NCBI GenBank assembly: GCA_937881525.1
Contig: CALGEE010000385.1
Location: 1-42,702 of the forward strand
DNA: 42,702 nucleotides
Source of the DNA: an uncultured Sphingomonadales bacterium
Lineage (GTDB): Bacteria > Pseudomonadota > Alphaproteobacteria > Sphingomonadales > Sphingomonadaceae
Reading direction: 5' to 3'
Part shown: piece by piece, positions 35,057 through 42,702 of the stretch
How positions within the stretch are numbered: position 1 is the stretch's first letter
Layout of the letters: every line of letters starts with the position of its first letter
The notes under the pieces: model-generated
The model's input: the letters and a program-made list of their open reading frames with translations, nothing else
What the model was told of the DNA's origin: nothing
Databases searched by the model: none
Made by a program: the position numbers and the translations under genes

Positions 35057-36402
35057 TCCGTGTCCTTCGCCAACCATTCTTCGAGCCATTTGATGGTGTA
35101 ATCGCCATTCTGGAAACCGGGCTCTTCCAACAAGCGTTGGTGCAACGGAATGGTGGTCTTCATGCCCTCAATCACAAACTCGCCAAGCGCACGGCGCAAG
35201 CGCATCAGGCAGCCTTCACGTGTTTGGCCATAAACAATCAGCTTTGCGATCATGCTGTCATAATAAGGCGGGACTTTATAGCCATGATACAGGCCGCTAT
35301 CGACGCGCACATATAATCCGCCGGGCGGGTGATACCAGGTAACGGTTCCAGGCGAGGGCATGAACGTGCGCGGGTCTTCGGCGTTGATCCGGCATTCAAC
35401 CGCATGGCCCGTGAAGGTCACGTCTTCTTGCTTAAACGAAAGCGGTTTGCCTTCGGCCACGCGGATTTGTTCGCGTACCAAATCAATACCAGTGATCATT
35501 TCGGTGACAGGATGTTCGACCTGCAACCGTGTGTTCATTTCGATGAAATAGAAATCACCATCTTCCCAGAGGAACTCAATAGTACCAGCGCCGCGATAGC
35601 CCATGTCGGCCATCGCCTTGGCGCAAATATTCCCCATGCGGTCGCGCTCGGCAGTTGCGAGTACAGGTGACGGTGCTTCTTCGAGTACCTTTTGATGCCG
35701 CCGCTGCAGAGAGCAATCGCGTTCACCCAAATGCACCGCATTGCCATTGCCATCGCCGAAAATCTGGAATTCGATATGGCGCGGGTTGCCGAGATATTTT
35801 TCGAGATACACGGTCGCATCACCGAATGCCGCTTTCGCTTCGGACCCGGCTTGCTGCATTTGGGTCTCAAGCTCCTCTTCGCTGTTCACGACCTTCATGC
35901 CGCGGCCGCCGCCGCCTGACGCAGCCTTGATGATGACAGGATAGCCGATGTCGCGTGCGATCGCCTTGGCCTCATCCACATCCTCAATCGCGCCGTCGGA
36001 GCCGGGCACAAGCGGAAGACCCAATGCGCCGGCCGAACGCTTGGCTTCGACCTTGTCTCCCATGGTCCGGATATGCTCGGGCTTCGGGCCAATCCATGTG
36101 ATATCATGGCTTTCAACGATTTCGGCAAACTGGGCATTTTCCGACAAGAAACCATAGCCGGGGTGAATGGCGTCGGCATGGCTAATTTCGGCCGCAGAAA
36201 TAATCGCTGGAATATTTAGGTAGCTGTCAGTCGCCGATGGCGGCCCGATGCAAATTGCTTCGTCGGCAAGCCGCACATGCATGGCGTCTGCATCGGCCGT
36301 TGAATGGACGGCAACCGTCTTGATCCCCATTTCATGCGCAGCGCGGTGAATACGCAGCGCAATCTCGCCGCGGTTGGCGATAAGGATTTTTTCAATGGCC
36401 AT
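35053..36402 (-). CDS. accC: Acetyl-CoA carboxylase, biotin carboxylase subunit
   Basis: AccC carboxylates the biotin of AccB with ATP and bicarbonate, the first step of malonyl-CoA synthesis. The 449-aa ATP-grasp protein shows [20 protein letters not shown], the glycine loop [51 protein letters not shown] and [10 protein letters not shown]. It lies 2 nt after accB. Its stop (TAA) overlaps the presumed former start of the vanX remnant. Confidence 0.98.
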   Translation of the reverse strand: MAIEKILIANRGEIALRIHRAAHEMGIKTVAVHSTADADAMHVRLADEAICIGPPSATDSYLNIPAIISAAEISHADAIHPGYGFLSENAQFAEIVESHDITWIGPKPEHIRTMGDKVEAKRSAGALGLPLVPGSDGAIEDVDEAKAIARDIGYPVIIKAASGGGGRGMKVVNSEEELETQMQQAGSEAKAAFGDATVYLEKYLGNPRHIEFQIFGDGNGNAVHLGERDCSLQRRHQKVLEEAPSPVLATAERDRMGNICAKAMADMGYRGAGTIEFLWEDGDFYFIEMNTRLQVEHPVTEMITGIDLVREQIRVAEGKPLSFKQEDVTFTGHAVECRINAEDPRTFMPSPGTVTWYHPPGGLYVRVDSGLYHGYKVPPYYDSMIAKLIVYGQTREGCLMRLRRALGEFVIEGMKTTIPLHQRLLEEPGFQNGDYTIKWLEEWLAKDTE

Positions 36403-36404
36403 GT

Positions 36405-36878
36405 TTACGCAATCGCCAACAATGGCTGGTCATATTCGACTGGCTGACCGCTTTCGACATAAATTTCGGTGACTGTCCCTGAACTGGCGGCGACGATCGG
36501 GTTCATGACCTTCATCGCTTCGATAATCAGGACAGTGTCGCCAGCTTTCACTTGCTGACCAATGCTCACAAAAGGTGCTGCTTCGGGGTCAGGCGTGAGA
36601 TATACCGTACCGACCATTGGTGACTTCATGGCATTGGCAGAGATAGCAGAGGCGCTTGGTGCAGCAACGGCCGCAGCCGGTATCGCGGCTGGTGCTGCAA
36701 CGGCCGCAGCCGCCAAAGGTGCCGCCACCGCGGTCATGGTGCGCGACACGCGAATTTTGCGTTCGCCGTCCGCAACCTCGATTTCGCTGAGACCAGTGTC
36801 GTTCAGCATCGCCGCCAATTCGCGGACAAGGTCCGTGTCGACTTGCATGCTGCCAGTAGTTCCTGTCTTCACCGCCAT
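36405..36878 (-). CDS. accB: Acetyl-CoA carboxylase, biotin carboxyl carrier protein
   Basis: AccB carries the biotin used by acetyl-CoA carboxylase. The N-terminal helix ([20 protein letters not shown]) is followed by a long Ala/Pro linker and the C-terminal biotinyl domain with the lysine in [13 protein letters not shown] 36878 has AAGGAG 6 nt upstream; the track start at 36896 is 6 codons too early. The linker DNA contains a 15-bp repeat, GCAACGGCCGCAGCC. The order aroQ-accB-accC is the common alphaproteobacterial one. Confidence 0.97.
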   Translation of the reverse strand: MAVKTGTTGSMQVDTDLVRELAAMLNDTGLSEIEVADGERKIRVSRTMTAVAAPLAAAAVAAPAAIPAAAVAAPSASAISANAMKSPMVGTVYLTPDPEAAPFVSIGQQVKAGDTVLIIEAMKVMNPIVAASSGTVTEIYVESGQPVEYDQPLLAIA

Positions 36879-36922
36879 GTAGTACTCCTTGGGCACCTGA
36901 AATTATATTGAAGCGCCTAATG

Positions 36923-37363
36923 TCAAAGTTGTAACGCTACGTCCAGCGCCAGTTCGTACGACTTTGCGCCATGTCCCGCAAAGACCGCCTTAGCGGCCAT
37001 GCCAACATAGCTCAAATGCCGGAAAGATTCCCTTTTGTGGGGATCGGATAAATGCACTTCGAATACCGGCACGGTAATTGCCTTGATCGCGTCCAAGATT
37101 GCGACTGACGTGTGGGTAAAGCCAGCAGCGTTCAATAACACGGCCTTCGCGCCAACGGCTTGCGCCTCATGCAGCCAGTCAATCAAATGGCCTTCATGGT
37201 TGGACTGCCGAAAATCGATACAGGCACCGGCGGCGCGTGCATGGTCGTCCAACCTGCCCGCGATATCATCAAGGGTGTCGGTGCCGTAAATTTCAGGTTC
37301 GCGTGTACCAAGCAAATTGAGATTTGGTCCATTCAGAACAAAGATTGTTGGCTGGTCAGCCAA
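36923..37363 (-). CDS. aroQ: 3-dehydroquinate dehydratase, type II
   Basis: AroQ converts 3-dehydroquinate to 3-dehydroshikimate in the shikimate pathway. Motifs are NGPNLNLLGTREPEIYG, the SNHEGHLIDWLHEA loop, NAAGFTHTSVA and EVHLSDPHKRESFRHLSY. At 146 aa it is the usual dodecameric type II form. The start is TTG at 37363 with a GGGGGG ribosome site 6 nt upstream; no ATG or GTG fits ahead of the conserved N-terminus. It heads the aroQ-accB-accC set and is divergent from thiSG. Confidence 0.95.
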   Translation of the reverse strand: MADQPTIFVLNGPNLNLLGTREPEIYGTDTLDDIAGRLDDHARAAGACIDFRQSNHEGHLIDWLHEAQAVGAKAVLLNAAGFTHTSVAILDAIKAITVPVFEVHLSDPHKRESFRHLSYVGMAAKAVFAGHGAKSYELALDVALQL

Positions 37364-37394
37364 AATACGCCCCCCAATATTATCAAAGCAGCGG

Positions 37395-37424
37395 TTGCAC
37401 TCCGCGTCCGGGAAGCACTATATG
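37395..37424 (+). promoter_or_regulatory. Candidate promoter of the thiS-thiG fusion gene
   Basis: TTGCAC (37395-37400), an 18-nt spacer and TATATG (37419-37424) could drive thiSG. I looked for a TPP riboswitch in the 87-nt leader and saw no match to its conserved blocks. Confidence 0.3.
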
Positions 37425-37450
37425 CCTCTCGACAAAAATAGCGAGATGAA

Positions 37451-38458
37451 ATGACCTCTTCCCTATCAACCGATTCTATCTCCCTGACGCTTAATGGCGA
37501 TCTGCGCCGCTTTCCTAAGTCTGCCACTGTTGCCGATCTTGTCCGCGACATTGGCCTGGATCCGAGCAAAGTGGCGGTGGAGCGCAACCTTGAAATCGTC
37601 TCGCGTTCGACGCTGGAAGACGTTGTCTTGGTGGATGGCGACAGGTTGGAGATCGTCCATTTTGTTGGTGGCGGGCAAGACAGCGCCCCGCATGATAGTT
37701 GGACCGTGGCGGGACGCACGTTTCATTCGCGGCTGATTGTGGGGACGGGCAAATATAAGGATTTTGAACAAAACGCCGCTGCGCTTGTGGCATCGGGTGC
37801 AGAGATAATCACGGTTGCTGTCCGGCGCGTCAATGTGTCGGACCCCAAGGCGCCGATGCTGACGGATTTTATCGACCCTAAAAAATATACTTATTTGCCC
37901 AATACCGCTGGCTGCTTCACCGCGGACGACGCGATCCGCACCTTGCGCTTGGCGCGCGAAGCTGGTGGCTGGGATCTTGTAAAGCTTGAGGTATTGGGCG
38001 AGGCCAAGACGCTATACCCCGATATGCGCGAAACATTAAAGGCGACTGAGGTCCTGGCTAAGGAAGGCTTCTTGCCTATGGTCTATTGCGTCGATGATCC
38101 GATTGCGGCCAAGCAATTGGAGGACGCAGGTGCAGTCGCGGTGATGCCATTGGGTGCGCCGATTGGTTCGGGTCTTGGCATTCAAAACCGCGTTACCATC
38201 CGCTTGATTGTCGAGGGCGCTAAGGTTCCCGTTTTGGTGGATGCAGGCGTTGGTACTGCATCCGATGCAGCAGTGGCGATGGAGTTGGGCTGCGATGGTG
38301 TGCTCATGAACACCGCGATTGCCGAGGCCAAGAACCCCATTGCCATGGCAACCGCGATGAAGCTTGCGGTCCAGTCCGGCCGCATGGCCTATCTGTCGGG
38401 CAGAATGGGTCGGCGCATGTATGCGGACCCCTCCAGCCCGCTTGCTGGTTTGATCTAA
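37451..38458 (+). CDS. thiG: ThiS-ThiG fusion: sulfur carrier and thiazole synthase
   Basis: A 335-aa single ORF. The first 75 residues are a ThiS beta-grasp domain ([20 protein letters not shown] to [10 protein letters not shown]). The rest is ThiG ([20 protein letters not shown], the Schiff-base region [55 protein letters not shown]). ThiS normally needs a free C-terminal Gly-Gly to be adenylated and made a thiocarboxylate; here GGG runs straight into QDS. The linker glutamine is CAA, one base from TAA. No other thi gene is in the window. Confidence 0.93.
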   Translation: MTSSLSTDSISLTLNGDLRRFPKSATVADLVRDIGLDPSKVAVERNLEIVSRSTLEDVVLVDGDRLEIVHFVGGGQDSAPHDSWTVAGRTFHSRLIVGTGKYKDFEQNAAALVASGAEIITVAVRRVNVSDPKAPMLTDFIDPKKYTYLPNTAGCFTADDAIRTLRLAREAGGWDLVKLEVLGEAKTLYPDMRETLKATEVLAKEGFLPMVYCVDDPIAAKQLEDAGAVAVMPLGAPIGSGLGIQNRVTIRLIVEGAKVPVLVDAGVGTASDAAVAMELGCDGVLMNTAIAEAKNPIAMATAMKLAVQSGRMAYLSGRMGRRMYADPSSPLAGLI

Positions 38459-38506
38459 ACTTCCTCGATAGATTGAGCAAATGGCCTTAGCTTTTGCCGC
38501 AGCCTG

Positions 38507-39250
38507 TTATTTACCAGCAAGGCGTTTGACGTCCGCCAGATATTTGCGCCCGATGCGCATCGCATGGTCTTCACCCAATATCGCGTGCCAGACGCCGCCA
38601 CCTTCATGGCGCAGCCCGATAATCAGGTCCCGGCGCACAATATGGCTGCGGTGGATGCGCTGAAATTGTTCCGGGTCCAAACGCTGCTCAAGCGTTGAAA
38701 TGGTTTGGTGCAGCAGATAGCTGCGCCCTGCCGTATGCAGCCGCATGTAATCCCGCTCTGCTTCAATCCGTTCAATGTCTATCGCGGCAATGCGGATAAG
38801 CTCAGCGCGATGCGACACCCAGAATTCATGCGCATATCTGCCGTCGGTTTTTGAAGACGGAATTGCTGACTGCGCCTCGGCGTCATGGGTGCCGCACGCG
38901 CGGGCTATAGCGCGGCCAAGCCGTTCTCTCGACACGGGCTTTAACACATAGTCTACAACGTCCAAGTCAAAGGCTTCGACCGCAAAATTGTCGTACGCAG
39001 TGATCAGAATGATCGCTGGCTTTTTGTGCATTAATCCCAAGGCGCGCGCAGCGTTGATGCCGTCCATTTTCGGCATGCCTATATCCAGAAAGATGAGGTC
39101 GGGCATCAATTGCTCTGCGATCTGGAGCGCTTCGATGCCGTCACCTGCGGTGCCGACAATGTCGATAACGGGATGGCCGGCGCTTAAGGTTACAAGGCGC
39201 TCGACGGCGAGTGGTTCGTCATCAACGATTAACGTCCGCAAGCGTTTCAT
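38507..39250 (-). CDS. LytTR-family response regulator
   Basis: A 247-aa regulator. The receiver domain (about 1-120) has the acidic pocket IVDDEP, phospho-Asp in LIFLDIGMPKMDG and the Lys in DVVDYVLKPVSRERL. The C-terminal LytTR DNA-binding domain is seen in IERIEAERDYMRLHTAGRSY and IHRSHIVRRDLIIGL. It belongs with AlgR/LytR-type regulators. It overlaps the upstream kinase stop by 4 nt and converges on thiSG across 48 nt. Confidence 0.93.
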   Translation of the reverse strand: MKRLRTLIVDDEPLAVERLVTLSAGHPVIDIVGTAGDGIEALQIAEQLMPDLIFLDIGMPKMDGINAARALGLMHKKPAIILITAYDNFAVEAFDLDVVDYVLKPVSRERLGRAIARACGTHDAEAQSAIPSSKTDGRYAHEFWVSHRAELIRIAAIDIERIEAERDYMRLHTAGRSYLLHQTISTLEQRLDPEQFQRIHRSHIVRRDLIIGLRHEGGGVWHAILGEDHAMRIGRKYLADVKRLAGK

Positions 39251-40374
39251 GCCGCTACCCTATGGCTTAAAGGCAAAGTAAGCATCGCCACAAATCCGCC
39301 GCCATCCGACAGTTTTGTATCGAGGCGCGCGGCTGATCGATAGCGGGCCTCCAATCTGTCACTCACATTGGCAAGGCCAATGCCGCTGCCGCCGACATGA
39401 TCGGCATCCATTACCTCGCCATCGTCAACGACACACAGTACAAGGACATCACCTTCGCTTTTGGCGTTGATGATGATTTCAACCGGACGTGTGGTGCGCG
39501 ATACTCCATATTTGATCGCATTTTCGACAAGGGGCTGCAGGATTAAGGCAGGCACATGCTGACCCATTAACGCATCGGGAATATTGATTTTGACGCGCAG
39601 CCGTTTGGGGTAACGCACGCTTTCGATTTCCAGATATAGCCTTTGAAGTCCAACCTCTTCGGCAAGTGTGACATCCTCAAGCGGATCAGATGACAGGCTT
39701 GTCCGATAGAAATTGGACAGATTCTGGATTATCGCCTCGGCCTCTTTGGGTTTTCCGGTAAGGACAAGGCTTGAAAGCGAATTCAGTGTGCTGAACAGAA
39801 AGTGGGGATTGACCTGATAACGCAGTGAACGCAGTTCGGCATCCTGCGCCGCTTGCGCAAATCGAGAGGTTTTGCGCTCGGCCTCCCGAACTTCGCGCGC
39901 ATAGCCGATGGCGACGTACAGCGAGCTCCATGCGATCAGGAAGAAATAATGGGTGACCGAAATGTCGGCAATTTCTTGCCAGAAGGACAGCCCCAGTTGC
40001 ACCTTCAAATCCTCAACCGTCCGACCGACGCTTGGGTCTTTAAAAAGGCTAATAGGGTCGTACAGATTGAAAATATAGAAATTGGCAGATGCCAAGACGA
40101 TAGCGCACGGGATTGCACCGGTAAACGCCACGCTCACGCGAGAACTAAGTGACCGGCGGTCCGCAACCCGCAGACAGAAATACAATATCCACGTCACGAG
40201 CACACCCACTAACCCCACCATCAAGCGGCGTTCGAACAGCACCGTCTGTGCCGGAAAATCGAGCAGTGCCGCGCGCAGTGACAATATAAGCGTGTAAAAC
40301 GCCCAGAAGCCAATGATGGTCAGCAGGGCCATCTGATGGCCGATAAGTGCATTGCGGGGCGGGGATTTATCCAT
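39247..40374 (-). CDS. LytS-type sensor histidine kinase
   Basis: A 375-aa membrane kinase. The N-terminal region has several membrane stretches (LLTIIGFWAFYTLILSL; VGVLVTWILYFCLRV). The His_kinase motif is LRYQVNPHFLFSTLNSLSSL, and the ATP domain has ILQPLVENAIKYGVSR with GSGIGLANVSDRLE. This is the class that pairs with LytTR regulators, as it does here. The RR gene overlaps its 3' end. The gap upstream (162 nt) carries three helically phased repeats. Confidence 0.93.
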   Translation of the reverse strand: MDKSPPRNALIGHQMALLTIIGFWAFYTLILSLRAALLDFPAQTVLFERRLMVGLVGVLVTWILYFCLRVADRRSLSSRVSVAFTGAIPCAIVLASANFYIFNLYDPISLFKDPSVGRTVEDLKVQLGLSFWQEIADISVTHYFFLIAWSSLYVAIGYAREVREAERKTSRFAQAAQDAELRSLRYQVNPHFLFSTLNSLSSLVLTGKPKEAEAIIQNLSNFYRTSLSSDPLEDVTLAEEVGLQRLYLEIESVRYPKRLRVKINIPDALMGQHVPALILQPLVENAIKYGVSRTTRPVEIIINAKSEGDVLVLCVVDDGEVMDADHVGGSGIGLANVSDRLEARYRSAARLDTKLSDGGGFVAMLTLPLSHRVAA

Positions 40375-40425
40375 GTCTTGCTATAGCCGATTTTACGCCA
40401 GCTGCACCACGTGCTGCGTCTCTCG

Positions 40426-40473
40426 TCGAATGCCGCGTTAATTTGGTCGAATGTTTATCCACTGCATCGATTG
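40426..40473. promoter_or_regulatory. Three direct repeats (TCGAATG/TCGATTG) spaced 21 and 20 bp
   Basis: TCGAATG starts at 40426 and 40447, and TCGATTG at 40467. The second and third copies match over 12 of 14 bases (TCGAATGTTTATCC and TCGATTGTTAATCC). LytTR regulators often bind short direct repeats about two helical turns apart, and the kinase/regulator genes are adjacent. The core does not match the AlgR-type consensus I remember, so the assignment is tentative. Confidence 0.42.
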
Positions 40474-40536
40474 TTAATCCTTCGCTAAACATGTTGGAGC
40501 GATTATGTTATTCTTGGGAATGAGAGGGATATCGGC

Positions 40537-41091
40537 ATGACGAAAGCAACGCATGAAGGTCCGGGCAGCTTAACATTGGCCGAAATGAAAGAATTTGCTG
40601 GTTTTAGCGCTGCGACACAGCGGTATATCCGGCGGTCATTGGATGTTGCGTTTGATCGCAAGGATGCCATTGCCCTGTGGTCACGCGACGCGGTCGAGGT
40701 TACGTCGATTGATGCCCAATATCTATTTTACGCACGTTTGCCGGATATCAAGGCGTTGGTTCCAGATTCGGCTGTGCTGCAAGATGCCGAGCCCTTTCTG
40801 GCGCAACTGATTACCGTGTCCGCATTTGATTTGGGGCAGGGACCGATTGCATGCTTTGCGGCATATCGGTTTTTGTACGAGCGGTTGCTTGGCCCCGATG
40901 CGCGGCCGTGGCTGCCCGCAGCATTCTGCGCGGCCGCATCAATGCCACATGTGCCGCCCAGCAAGCGCAAGATCTTGCTGCAATCGATCAGTGAGGCTGC
41001 GGTGACCGCGACGGGTTGGTCAAAGCGTCCACCAAGCTTTTATCCGGAATGGGTGGACAAGGTCGAAGCCGGCAGTAGTCGCGCTTATTAA
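40537..41091 (+). CDS. Protein of unknown function (184 aa)
   Basis: I do not recognise a family. The sequence is globular and mostly helical, with SLTLAEMKEFAGFSAATQRY and FAAYRFLYERLLGPDARPWL. It has no signal peptide, membrane helix or clear catalytic motif. GAGAGGG lies 8 nt before the ATG. It is divergent from the LytS-type kinase across the three-repeat element, so it is a candidate target of that two-component system. It is convergent with trmB, 9 nt between stops. Confidence 0.6.
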   Translation: MTKATHEGPGSLTLAEMKEFAGFSAATQRYIRRSLDVAFDRKDAIALWSRDAVEVTSIDAQYLFYARLPDIKALVPDSAVLQDAEPFLAQLITVSAFDLGQGPIACFAAYRFLYERLLGPDARPWLPAAFCAAASMPHVPPSKRKILLQSISEAAVTATGWSKRPPSFYPEWVDKVEAGSSRAY

Positions 41092-41100
41092 GCAGTCGGT

Positions 41101-41805
41101 CTAAGCTGGCTTTCGCTGATAGCGGAAATACCAAACCTCGTGTCCCTGGCGGCGTGCCTTGGCCTCATAACGAGTTTCGGGCCAGCCGCCGGGACGGTTC
41201 TGAAAATCCGGCGCGCTTTGGCATAGCCAGTCGAATTGCTGCCGATGCCGCTGCATGACCATCAACGCATGGCGGACATATACGGGGTGGTCCGTGCCGA
41301 ACCGGAATTCGCCGCCGGGCTTTAATTTCGCTGCGATCAAATCCAATGGCCCATCATTCATCATCCGGCGTTTTACGTGCCGTGCCTTTGGCCAAGGGTC
41401 CGGATGCAACAGATAGACAAAAGATAATGACCCATCGGGAACGCGGCGCAGCATCTCCAAGGCATCGCCCATATGCAGGCGGACATTGTGCAGTCCGCCC
41501 TCGCGGATATGGAATAAAGCTTGGGCAACGCCGTTGAGAAACGGCTCGCATCCGATAAAGCCATGATCGGGCAGCATGTCGGCGCGGTAGGCCATATGCT
41601 CCCCGCCACCAAAGCCGATTTCAAAGTGCATGGCGCGGTCGTCGCCGAACAGATCCATGCTGCCAAGCGGGCCTTCGTCTGGAACCGCGATTTGCGGCAA
41701 CAGATTCTCAACTAACTCATTGTGCTCGGAACGCAGCTTTTTGCCCTTTGAACGGCCATATAGGCGGTTCAGCGTCGTTGGGTCCCCGGTCTTGTTCGCA
41801 GTCAT
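41101..41805 (-). CDS. trmB: tRNA (guanine-46-N7)-methyltransferase
   Basis: TrmB methylates G46 in tRNA with SAM. The SAM motif FEIGFGGGEHMAY and the family block LLHPDPWPKARHVKRRMMNDG are clear, as is the N-terminal NRLYGRSKGKKLRSEHN. ATG 41805 (MTANKTGDPTTL) is preferred over the GTG at 41835. A perfect 11-bp hairpin ends 2 nt before this ATG, leaving no obvious ribosome site. metK lies upstream on the same strand, supplying the methyl donor for this enzyme. Confidence 0.95.
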   Translation of the reverse strand: MTANKTGDPTTLNRLYGRSKGKKLRSEHNELVENLLPQIAVPDEGPLGSMDLFGDDRAMHFEIGFGGGEHMAYRADMLPDHGFIGCEPFLNGVAQALFHIREGGLHNVRLHMGDALEMLRRVPDGSLSFVYLLHPDPWPKARHVKRRMMNDGPLDLIAAKLKPGGEFRFGTDHPVYVRHALMVMQRHRQQFDWLCQSAPDFQNRPGGWPETRYEAKARRQGHEVWYFRYQRKPA

Positions 41806-41807
41806 AG

Positions 41808-41837
41808 GCGTGGCGGCTAAACTTTCAGCCGCCACGC
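41808..41837 (-). promoter_or_regulatory. 11-bp GC-rich hairpin immediately before trmB
   Basis: GCGTGGCGGCT (41808-41818) and AGCCGCCACGC (41827-41837) are perfect complements with an 8-nt loop, between the metK stop and the trmB ATG. No U-tract follows. It may reduce trmB translation, end metK transcripts, or stabilise them. Confidence 0.5.
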
Positions 41838-41859
41838 TGCAAGTGTAATCAAGTGGTCC

Positions 41860-42702
41860 TTACCCTAAAGCGGCCTTCAAATCTTCGACGAGATCGGTGC
41901 GCTCCCATGGGAAGAAATCACCTTCCGGCTTACGACCGAAATGGCCATAAGCGGCGGTCCGGCGGTAAATGGGCTTGTTCAGGCCAAGATGGGTGCGGAT
42001 ACCGCGGGGGGTAAGGCCACCCAGTTTTTCGATGCCCATGATTGCCGTTTCAATTTGGTCATCGCCGACAACGCCGGTGCGGTGCGTGTCGACATAGAGC
42101 GACAATGGCGTGGACACGCCGATGGCATAAGCAAGCTGAATGGTGCAGCGCGTGGCGAGGCCAGCGGCGACGATATTCTTGGCAAGGTAGCGCGTGATAT
42201 ACGCGGCGGAACGGTCGACCTTTGTTGGGTCCTTACCCGAAAACGCGCCGCCACCATGCGGGGCTGCGCCGCCATAAGTATCAACGATGATCTTGCGTCC
42301 TGTCAGGCCAGCATCGCCATCCGGTCCGCCAATTTCAAAGCTGCCGGTCGGGTTGATGTGATACTCGGTTTCGGTCAGCAGGCTTGCTGGAAGCAGGTCG
42401 GCGATGACGCTCTTCACATAATTGTGCAGCTGCGCCTCTTTTTCGCCTTGGTCATATCCCGGTGCATGCTGGGTGGAGACGACAATCGCGGTTGCAGCTT
42501 CAGGCTTGCCTTCGCTGTTGTAGCGCAAAGTGACCTGGCTTTTGGCGTCCGGCTCCAGAAACGGTGCTGCGCCCGAATGACGGTCAGCGGCCATGCGCTC
42601 GAGGATCTTGTGGCTGTAATCCAGCGTGGCGGGCATCAGGTCAGGCGTCTCTGTCGATGCATAGCCAAACATGATGCCTTGGTCGCCAGCGCCCTCATCC
42701 TT
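41860..42702 (-). CDS. metK: S-adenosylmethionine synthase (partial, C-terminal part)
   Basis: MetK makes SAM from methionine and ATP. The track begins at an internal Met at 42672, but the reading frame continues to the window edge with [10 protein letters not shown], part of the conserved GAGDQG motif, so about 280 of roughly 400 residues are present. Further motifs are [20 protein letters not shown] and the glycine-rich loop [20 protein letters not shown]. The stop TAA is at 41860-41862. trmB follows after a hairpin. Confidence 0.96.
   Translation of the reverse strand, partial: KDEGAGDQGIMFGYASTETPDLMPATLDYSHKILERMAADRHSGAAPFLEPDAKSQVTLRYNSEGKPEAATAIVVSTQHAPGYDQGEKEAQLHNYVKSVIADLLPASLLTETEYHINPTGSFEIGGPDGDAGLTGRKIIVDTYGGAAPHGGGAFSGKDPTKVDRSAAYITRYLAKNIVAAGLATRCTIQLAYAIGVSTPLSLYVDTHRTGVVGDDQIETAIMGIEKLGGLTPRGIRTHLGLNKPIYRRTAAYGHFGRKPEGDFFPWERTDLVEDLKAALG

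Noticed and set aside
37364-37450. TPP riboswitch before thiSG
   Set aside because: The 87-nt leader is too short and lacks the conserved CTGAGA and ACCTGATC-type blocks.

Overview
This 42.7-kb chromosomal window looks like an alphaproteobacterium of the Sphingomonadales (Sphingomonadaceae or Erythrobacteraceae type). The evidence is the class I lysyl-tRNA synthetase, the rpmF-plsX-fabH-ihfA-merR and aroQ-accB-accC orders, PTS-Ntr enzyme I beside a RodZ-like gene, the DUF465 proteins and the style of many short accessory proteins. That assignment is inference from gene content, since no rRNA or tRNA gene is present. I saw no insertion sequence, prophage, integrase, CRISPR array or tRNA. No stretch over 300 bases lacks a gene.

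Layout. 1-7.4 kb (minus): the start of a small secreted protein, ftsH, tilS, cpoB/ybgF, a RodZ-like HTH membrane protein and ptsP. 7.5-8.0 kb: two divergent DUF465 mini-genes. 8.1-15 kb: an MsbA-type ABC exporter, intracellular PHA depolymerase phaZ, a dipeptide epimerase, a PNPOx-like stress protein, a small monooxygenase, a thiolase and a MaoC hydratase; several of these fit PHA/acyl-CoA turnover. 15-17.6 kb: an MscS channel, then two tiny unknown genes divergent from an S24 (LexA/CI-type) regulator across a densely patterned promoter. 17.6-21.9 kb: an MBL hydrolase, MAPEG, then rpmF-plsX-fabH-ihfA-merR. 21.9-28.2 kb: a minus-strand helicase-sixA-GNAT operon, divergent from lysS-corA. 28.2-35 kb: a desaturase, an alpha/beta hydrolase, a DUF885 protein, a 2OG-Fe(II) oxygenase, an amidohydrolase and a vanX-type dipeptidase remnant. 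35-38.5 kb: accC, accB, aroQ and a fused thiS-thiG. 38.5-42.7 kb: a LytTR two-component pair, an unknown protein, trmB and metK (cut by the window edge).

Two themes stand out. First, the S24 regulator promoter carries two near-identical inverted-repeat operators exactly 20 bp apart (TAGGA-N4-TCCTA and TAGGA-N4-TCCAA). It also carries a GAAC-N7-GAAC element, which is the alphaproteobacterial LexA-box geometry read on the other strand, overlapping a plausible -10 box. The divergent partner is a translationally coupled pair of unrecognised small genes, one of them HTH-like. This is the best candidate for an undescribed (SOS-like) regulatory module, although its function is unknown. Second, three genes are broken: GNAT by a frameshift, corA by an in-frame amber codon, and vanX by an in-frame ochre codon plus a probable lost start codon. 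Each is the last gene of an operon and is joined to its upstream neighbour by a present or inferred 4-nt overlap. The rest of the window reads as normal housekeeping sequence.
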